Below are positions 59,254-64,000 of a DNA stretch of 64,000 nt, piece by piece. This stretch comes from Gemmatimonadales bacterium (GTDB lineage Bacteria > Gemmatimonadota > Gemmatimonadetes > Gemmatimonadales > GWC2-71-9): NCBI GenBank assembly GCA_041390145.1, contig JAWKQM010000005.1, forward strand, positions 1 to 64,000. Direction: 5' to 3'. The notes under the pieces are model-generated. The model did no database searches. It was not told the origin of the DNA and was given only the letters and a program-made list of their open reading frames with translations. The position numbers and the translations under genes are program-made. Numbering within the stretch: the stretch's first letter is position 1; each line of letters begins with the position of its first letter.

Positions 59254-59943
59254 TCAGCCCCGCGGCGGAGCAGGGGCCCCCCAGTACTCCTTCACCCCGT
59301 GCACGATGACCGGCAGCCCGCGCACCACGCAGAACGTCACGGCCAGCCAGGCGACTGCCTGCATGCATGATGTCAGCGGATCGGCCCACCGTGCGTAGCG
59401 GCTGCCCGGTGGAAAGGCGCGAAAGGCCCACGCCAGGCCGAGGCCGGTGAAGGCCGCAATCTTGGTGACGCTGTACCCGATCTTCATGACCGGCGAGCCC
59501 ACGAGGAAACGGCCGATGGGCGTCCGGTGCTGTTCGAATGGCGCTGCGCCCTGACGTACGCCAAGGCTCCGGAGGGCGTCCGTGAGCGTCGTCCGGGCGA
59601 TGACGAGGATGGGCATGACGACCGGGATCAGCCGGAAGTAGGCGAAGCAGACCCACATGGCCAGTTCGTACGCGCGGTCGGCCGCAATGTCGAGGACGCT
59701 TCCGAACAGGCTCGACTCCTGGCGCTTGCGGGCCACGATGCCATCGATGGTGTCGAGGAAGAGGCCGAGGAGCAGCACGGCGACCCCGGCGAGGCGGAGC
59801 CGAGGGGATGGCTGGAAGAGCGCCAGGATGCTGATGGCAAGCAGGGGAAGCCTGGAGAGCGTGATCCAGTTGGCGAGCACAGCGACCTCCGATCCGGGGG
59901 GCCAGCCTACCCAGGATTCACGAGGAGGGGTAGGGGCGTCCAC
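59254..59943 (-). CDS. CDP-alcohol phosphatidyltransferase family protein
   Basis: 229 residues as called; a GTG a little downstream (before LANWITLSRLPLLA) would remove a non-hydrophobic leader. The diagnostic motif DTIDGIVARKRQESSLFG plus SVLDIAADR gives D-x2-DG-x2-AR-x8/9-G-x3-D-x3-D. About six TM helices. Transfers a phosphatidyl group to an alcohol such as glycerol-3-P, inositol-P or serine; the acceptor is not evident. Confidence 0.88.
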   Translation of the reverse strand: MDAPTPPRESWVGWPPGSEVAVLANWITLSRLPLLAISILALFQPSPRLRLAGVAVLLLGLFLDTIDGIVARKRQESSLFGSVLDIAADRAYELAMWVCFAYFRLIPVVMPILVIARTTLTDALRSLGVRQGAAPFEQHRTPIGRFLVGSPVMKIGYSVTKIAAFTGLGLAWAFRAFPPGSRYARWADPLTSCMQAVAWLAVTFCVVRGLPVIVHGVKEYWGAPAPPRG

Positions 59944-60000
59944 TGCTGTATCTTCACCTCAGGCTAACGGTAGTCCATCCATCCGGGAAAGGCCTGTGAG

Positions 60001-60819
60001 ATGTCAGCGAAGCGGTCGGCACTGGATACGGAAGAGCGCGCACAAGTGGAGGAGATGACGGGGGTCAAGACCTCCGTCATCTACGAGGCGATCCGTGCCG
60101 AGGGGGAGCATGAGCTGTCCCGCCCGTTCAGCGCCCTCTGGTGGTCGGGGGTGACGGCCGGGGTCGCCATCAGCATGTCGCTGGTATCCATGGGATTCCT
60201 GCAAACCGTTGTGCCCGAAGCATCCTGGGCCCCCGCCGTCGTGAGCCTGGGCTACCCGGTCGGCTTTCTCATCGTCATCCTCGGCCGGATGCAGCTGTTC
60301 ACCGAGAATACAGTCACACCAATCCTGCCTCTCTTCCACAAGCCCAGTCGGGAAAACCTCCTGCGAACGGGGCGGCTTTGGGCCATCGTCTTTGCCGCCA
60401 ACATCGTTGGCTGCCTGTTGGCCGCCGTCTTTCTGGTATATGTGCACATTGTACCCGCGCCGCACCTTGAAAGCATCCTGGCCATTTCGCGTCACTACGC
60501 CAGCGCGACCCCCCTCGAGCACCTCACGTGGGGCATGCCTGCCGGCTTCCTGATTGCCGCCCTCGTGTGGATCCTGCCGCGAATGGAAGGCGCGGGCGAG
60601 ATCCTGGCGATCACGATCCTGACCTACATGATCGGCCTCGGTGGCCTGTCGCACGTTGTCGCGGGCTCCACCGAGCTGTTCGTCCTGGTGTTGCACGGCG
60701 AACTCGGTCCTCTAAATGCCGTCCTCGGAGGAATCGTGCCCGCCTTTCTCGGCAACGCCCTCGGAGGGACCGGGATGTTTGCCGTGCTGACCTACGCGCA
60801 GGTGCGTGAAGAGGTTTGA
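60001..60819 (+). CDS. Formate/nitrite transporter (FNT) family channel
   Basis: 272 residues. A hydrophilic N-terminus is followed by six TM helices. Segments LGYPVGFLIVILGRMQLFTENT, LSHVVAGSTELFVLV and FLGNALGGTGMFAVLTYAQV match the FNT fold, which forms pentameric channels for formate, nitrite or hydrosulfide. The group lacking FocA/NirC hallmarks is annotated generally. Followed by a GC hairpin (60971-60986) that may terminate it. Confidence 0.88.
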   Translation: MSAKRSALDTEERAQVEEMTGVKTSVIYEAIRAEGEHELSRPFSALWWSGVTAGVAISMSLVSMGFLQTVVPEASWAPAVVSLGYPVGFLIVILGRMQLFTENTVTPILPLFHKPSRENLLRTGRLWAIVFAANIVGCLLAAVFLVYVHIVPAPHLESILAISRHYASATPLEHLTWGMPAGFLIAALVWILPRMEGAGEILAITILTYMIGLGGLSHVVAGSTELFVLVLHGELGPLNAVLGGIVPAFLGNALGGTGMFAVLTYAQVREEV

Positions 60820-60830
60820 ATGGTGACTGA

Positions 60831-60900
60831 TGGACGATGAGGGGCTCGACGCGCAGCGCAGCGGAGCTCAACCCCTGACCTCGCGCATGTGAAGCGCGCG
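60831..60900 (-). pseudogene. tRNA-Val 3'-half remnant with an insertion in the T-loop
   Basis: Read on the minus strand, CGCGC-TTCACAT-GCGCG matches the anticodon arm (anticodon CAC) of the intact tRNA-Val at 61845. It continues AGGTC and a T-arm that is split by about 21 extra bases. It then ends GAGCCCCTCATCGTCCA, close to the intact gene's 3' end. The 5' half is missing. Either a degenerated tRNA gene or the trace of an att duplication. Confidence 0.7.
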
Positions 60901-61116
60901 GTGGTTCCTGTCCGAGGGGCTACCGATGTCTCGGCTGCCGTCGGCGCGGGCGAGCCGTCCGGCGCCTGCCCCCCCCTTCAGGGGGGTTGCCCCACGACTG
61001 GGCAGGGGCGTGCCGCCCCTCTGGCGGTGTCATGCGAATTCACTAACATAGAAGTGCCAGCCCCCTTGGCGTCCCCCTGTCCGCACTCGACTGGCGCTCC
61101 GGCGCCAGGAGGATCA
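60901..61116. other. Intergenic stretch with GC hairpin
   Basis: Contains CCCCCC-TTCA-GGGGGG at 60971-60986, a possible terminator without a T-run, and an AGGAGG ribosome-binding site at 61107-61112 that fixes the start of the barrel gene. No promoter consensus seen. Confidence 0.5.
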
Positions 61117-61764
61117 ATGTCACCACGCAATGTTCGGTGGATCAGCGCCGTGGCCGTCAGCCTGGCGGTGGGAGTCGTGGGTTCCCTCCAGGCCCAGACC
61201 GAACTGGAGGTCGGGGCATTTGGGGGACTGTTCGCCCCCACCTCGGACTTCGCCATCAGCCCGGACCCCGGCAGTTTTCCAATTGGGCAGGCCAGCGCCA
61301 AGGCGTCCACGGCCTTTACCTACGGTGTGGTTGGAAGGGCCTGGCTCGCCGATCGGCTCGGGGTGCAGGCCACCCTCGGATTCACCGACGGCTCGCTGGT
61401 GGTCCAGTCCCCCCTTGGCACCGCGCCGGATACGACGTACCCGGCGTCATCCACCGCGGTGACCGCCGCGTTGCTGTACCGCTTCACCACGCCGACCATT
61501 CAGAACACCGTGTGGGTCAGCGCGGGCGTGGTCTTCCTCAGCCAGGACAGTCCGCACTTCGCCCCCTACCAGGCATCCACCGGCATCGGGCCCACCTTCG
61601 GGGCAGGGAGCACCTTGCCGCTGGGGGACCGGTGGCGCGTGAACCTGATGCTTGACGCCTTCATCTACTCGTTCAATCTGGAGGCGCCGGGCGCGGAGAC
61701 GCTGAGCTCGTCGCAGTTCGATCTTCGGGCACTGGCGGGAATGAGCTACCGGCTGGGGAGGTAG
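61117..61764 (+). CDS. Outer-membrane beta-barrel protein (OmpW/OmpA-like)
   Basis: 215 residues from ATG 61117 (AGGAGG 5 bp upstream); an in-frame extension upstream is not protein-like. The signal peptide ends LQAQ. The mature part alternates polar/apolar strands: ELEVGAFGGLFAPTSDFAI, AFTYGVVGRAWLADRLGVQA, SSTAVTAALLYRFTTP, closing FDLRALAGMSYRLGR with a near-terminal aromatic. An eight-stranded barrel is likely; function unknown. Lies between the tRNA-Val remnant and the intact tRNA-Val. Confidence 0.82.
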   Translation: MSPRNVRWISAVAVSLAVGVVGSLQAQTELEVGAFGGLFAPTSDFAISPDPGSFPIGQASAKASTAFTYGVVGRAWLADRLGVQATLGFTDGSLVVQSPLGTAPDTTYPASSTAVTAALLYRFTTPTIQNTVWVSAGVVFLSQDSPHFAPYQASTGIGPTFGAGSTLPLGDRWRVNLMLDAFIYSFNLEAPGAETLSSSQFDLRALAGMSYRLGR

Positions 61765-61797
61765 GGTCGGACGTCCGCCGAAGCGGTCTGCCAAGCA

Positions 61798-61833
61798 GAC
61801 GCCCCACCCGCCGAGCTGGCGTGGTGGGGCGTC
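61798..61833. terminator. Hairpin terminator
   Basis: GACGCCCCAC / GTGGGGCGTC 10-bp stem with a 16-nt loop between the barrel gene and the opposing tRNA-Val gene. Confidence 0.65.
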
Positions 61834-61844
61834 GACAGTGTCGA

Positions 61845-61918
61845 TGGGCGATGAGGGGCTCGAACCCCCGACCTCGCGCATGTGAGGCGCGCGCTCTAAC
61901 CAGCTGAGCTAATCGCCC
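61845..61918 (-). tRNA. tRNA-Val (CAC)
   Basis: 74 nt on the minus strand starting GGGCGAT and ending ATCGCCC plus A. All arms fold: D arm GCTC/GAGC, anticodon stem CGCGC/GCGCG with loop CTCACAT (anticodon CAC), variable AGGTC, T arm GGGGG-TTCGAGC-CCCTC with one G-U pair. CCA is not encoded. Confidence 0.97.
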
Positions 61919-61977
61919 GGTGTTTCGGGAGCGGGAGTCTAACGGGGGCCGGCACGGTCGGGCAAGTCCGGAACCGG

Positions 61978-62991
61978 CTAGATGAGCCCGCCCCGCCGGA
62001 GCCGCCCGATCTGGTCGAAGCGCTCGTCGTGCATGGCCAGGACCTCCTCGGTCGAGACGGTGGCCACCCCCGATTTGCTGACTTCGATCCCGGCCGCGAT
62101 GTTCGCCAGTTGCGCCGCCTCCCTCACCGTGGCCCCTGCCGCGAGGCACGTGCCGACCCACGCCGTGACCGTGTCACCCGCCCCCGAGACGTCATAGACC
62201 TCGCGCGCCAAGGACGGGAGATGAGTCGTCTTGCTGTCCTTGGTGACCAGCACCATCCCCTCGGCGCCCAGGGTGAGCAGCAGGTTGTCCACTCCAAGCT
62301 TGGTCAGCGCCTCCGGGAGGGCGTCCCGGTGCTCCAGGTCCACCGCAGCGCCCAGCGCCGCCTCCATCTCCCGCCGGTTCGGCTTGAAGACGGTGGCGCC
62401 GGCATAGTCGAAGAACTGCCTGAACTTCGGATCGACCACCACCGGGATGCCGCGCCGCTTGGCAATCTCCATCGCCGCACGGATCAGCGCCGGAGCCAGC
62501 AACCCCTTGTTGTAGTCCTCCAGCAGGAGTGCGTCGGCATCGGCGAGCGCCTCCTCCGCCTTGGCCAGCACCCGCAGCAATTCCGCCCCATCCAGCAGCC
62601 GGTCCACCTCCTCGTCGATCCGGACCACCTGCTGGCCCCGGGCAAGGACGCGCGTCTTCGAGGTGGTTGGCCGGCCCGCCGTCGTCTCCACGAACGTGTC
62701 GGTCAGCCGCAACGTGGCCATCTCGGCGCGCAACGCCCGGCCCGTGGGATCGTCACCCACCACACCCACCAGCCGGCAGGTCGCGCCCATCGCCGCCACG
62801 TTGGCCGCCACGTTGGCGGCGCCGCCGAGGGCGGAGCGGTGCTCCCGGACACTGACCACCGGCACCGGCGCCTCGGGGGAGAGCCGCTCGGTGTCGCCGA
62901 TCAGATATCGGTCCAGGATGAGATCGCCGATGACGACAATCCGGCACTCGCCCATCCGCTCGATGAGCTTCAGGACGCGGTCGCGGGGCAT
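61978..62991 (-). CDS. rfaE1: D-glycero-beta-D-manno-heptose-7-phosphate kinase
   Basis: 337 residues from ATG 62991; a longer frame upstream runs across the intergenic region. PfkB-family kinase: VIGDLILDRYLIGDTERLSP, GGAANVAANVAAMGA, VDPKFRQFFDYAGATVFKPN and anion-hole DVSGAGDTVTAW with catalytic Asp. The opening with ERLSPEAPVPVV is specific for RfaE/HldE domain I. The enzyme phosphorylates heptose-7-P in ADP-heptose (LPS inner core) synthesis. The adenylyltransferase domain of bifunctional HldE is absent and must be encoded elsewhere. Confidence 0.92.
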   Translation of the reverse strand: MPRDRVLKLIERMGECRIVVIGDLILDRYLIGDTERLSPEAPVPVVSVREHRSALGGAANVAANVAAMGATCRLVGVVGDDPTGRALRAEMATLRLTDTFVETTAGRPTTSKTRVLARGQQVVRIDEEVDRLLDGAELLRVLAKAEEALADADALLLEDYNKGLLAPALIRAAMEIAKRRGIPVVVDPKFRQFFDYAGATVFKPNRREMEAALGAAVDLEHRDALPEALTKLGVDNLLLTLGAEGMVLVTKDSKTTHLPSLAREVYDVSGAGDTVTAWVGTCLAAGATVREAAQLANIAAGIEVSKSGVATVSTEEVLAMHDERFDQIGRLRRGGLI

Positions 62992-63134
62992 CGGGGGCGG
63001 AGGAGAACTGGAGCGCACGGCGGATCCTCGGAAGCGTGAATAGTCGGGACCCCCGAAACGTGCGCGCGGCGCGGGCAAAGGGGAAGGGGAGGACCCGGCC
63101 CCCCCGGCGGTCCGCCCCGCTATCTTTGACCCCG

Positions 63135-64000
63135 ATGCCAACCACCTCCTTTCGCGTTGAGTCGACCCGCGGCGACCTCGTCGAGTCGGTCCACGCCGTC
63201 TCGCTCGCGGTGACCAACCCGTCCGGCGCCCTCGTCGCCTCCGCGGGAGACCCGGAGCTGGTGACCTTCTGGCGCTCCGCGGCCAAGCCGTTCCAGGCGC
63301 TCCCGATGGTCGCCGATGGCGCCGCAGACCACTTCGGTCTCGGCCCCGACGCCATCGCGCTGGCCTGCGCCTCCCACTCCAGTGAACCGGAACAGGTGGA
63401 TCTCGCCCGCCGCATGCTTGCCGCCATCGGCTGCAACGAGGCAGATCTGGCCTGCGGTCCCCACACGCCGCTCTCGTCGGCCGTGCATGAAGAGGCACTC
63501 AGATCCGGGACGACACTCACCCCGGCCTGGAGCAACTGCTCCGGGAAGCACAGCGGGATGCTGGCCCTCGCGCGGCATCATGGCTGGCCGACCGCCGGCT
63601 ATGAACGGGCCGGCCACCCGGCGCAGGACCGCATCCTCGACGAGGTAAGCCGCTGGACCGGCGTCGCCCCCGAGGCCATCGTCCTCGGCGTGGACGGGTG
63701 CACCACCGTCTGCTTTGCCATGCCCCTCCACGCCATGGCGACCGCCTACGCCCGGTTGGGAACGAGTGAGGAACCGGCCGCGGTCCGCGTCCGCCAGGCA
63801 ATGCAGTCCCATCCGGAGCTTGTTGGGGGCACCGGGCGGCTCTGCACCGATCTGATGCGCGAAACGGAAGGCCGTGTGATTGCCAAGATCGGAGCCGAGG
63901 GGGTCTACAGTGCCGCCTGGCCCGAACTGGGCCTCGGCCTGACCCTGAAGGTGGCCGATGGGGACATGCGGAGCGCGCAAGTTGCCCTGCTCGGCGTCCT
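63135..64000 (+). CDS. L-asparaginase II family protein (3' truncated)
   Basis: 288 complete codons run to the window edge without a stop; the family is about 330 residues. ATG 63135. RVESTRGDLVESVHAVSLAV, FWRSAAKPFQALPMV, ALACASHSSEPEQV, WSNCSGKHSGMLALARHHG and VLGVDGCTTVCFAMPL match the thermolabile Rhizobium-type asparaginase (PF06089), unrelated to the EcA type. Hydrolyses asparagine to aspartate and ammonia. Divergent from rfaE1 with 143 bp between starts. Confidence 0.93.
   Translation, partial: MPTTSFRVESTRGDLVESVHAVSLAVTNPSGALVASAGDPELVTFWRSAAKPFQALPMVADGAADHFGLGPDAIALACASHSSEPEQVDLARRMLAAIGCNEADLACGPHTPLSSAVHEEALRSGTTLTPAWSNCSGKHSGMLALARHHGWPTAGYERAGHPAQDRILDEVSRWTGVAPEAIVLGVDGCTTVCFAMPLHAMATAYARLGTSEEPAAVRVRQAMQSHPELVGGTGRLCTDLMRETEGRVIAKIGAEGVYSAAWPELGLGLTLKVADGDMRSAQVALLGV

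Overview
The window is very GC-rich chromosomal DNA with tightly packed, often 4-bp-overlapping genes. It encodes a Gram-negative-type envelope: RND pumps with TolC-like channels, lipoproteins, an ADP-heptose pathway kinase and an outer-membrane barrel. The mixture (RND-rich, DUF2157/DUF4824 pair, anthraniloyl-CoA pathway, integrase gene pointing toward its cassettes) suggests an environmental member of Gemmatimonadota or a neighbouring phylum. That placement is inference: there is no rRNA or ribosomal-protein marker in the window.

Layout. 1-2.7 kb: truncated binding protein coupled to a chemoreceptor. 2.8-6.4 kb: Lys-rich protein, zinc ribbon, signal peptidase, TolB-like lipoprotein and a peroxiredoxin. 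6.5-13.9 kb: RND pump, TolC-like channel and adaptor in one operon, with a secreted HExxH protein at its end. 14-15 kb: small membrane and secreted proteins. 15-20.3 kb: PotABCD-type polyamine ABC transporter plus a HEAT-repeat protein. 20.4-22.9 kb: NarL-type two-component system. 23-25.2 kb: Hsp20, TMEM175-like channel and two paralogous lipoproteins. 25.5-27.4 kb: NagB-LmbE fusion. 27.4-30.2 kb: sulfur cluster (MBL-rhodanese, TauE, ArsR, DUF2892). 30.2-36 kb: second RND pump with a PG0541-like protein and a near-consensus promoter overlapped by a palindrome. 36-40.7 kb: S4 protein, DUF4824/DUF2157, ThiC with TPP riboswitch, and a 165-bp imperfect palindrome. 40.7-48.4 kb: aerobic 2-aminobenzoyl-CoA (anthranilate) cluster. 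48.4-49.4 kb: dispersed palindromic repeats.

49.4-58.1 kb is the highlight: a chromosomal integron. The integrase carries the integron-specific insert. It is followed on the same strand by an attI-like core and nine recognisable attC sites, plus a remnant. These delimit cassettes encoding an esterase, a lipoprotein with a small HEAT-like protein, an RHH-PIN toxin-antitoxin pair, a membrane protein, a GNAT acetyltransferase, secreted or unknown proteins, an SRPBCC pseudogene, a lipocalin-like and a SnoaL-like protein. The integrase points the same way as the cassettes, the reverse of class 1 integrons. attC quality declines away from attI, and several sites look like deletion derivatives of one parent.

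58.1-64 kb returns to ordinary chromosome: cupin, O-methyltransferase, CDP-alcohol phosphatidyltransferase, FNT channel, a broken tRNA-Val half, a barrel protein, an intact tRNA-Val(CAC), a heptose-7-phosphate kinase and a 3'-truncated asparaginase II. No CRISPR array, rRNA, phage structural gene or transposase was seen.
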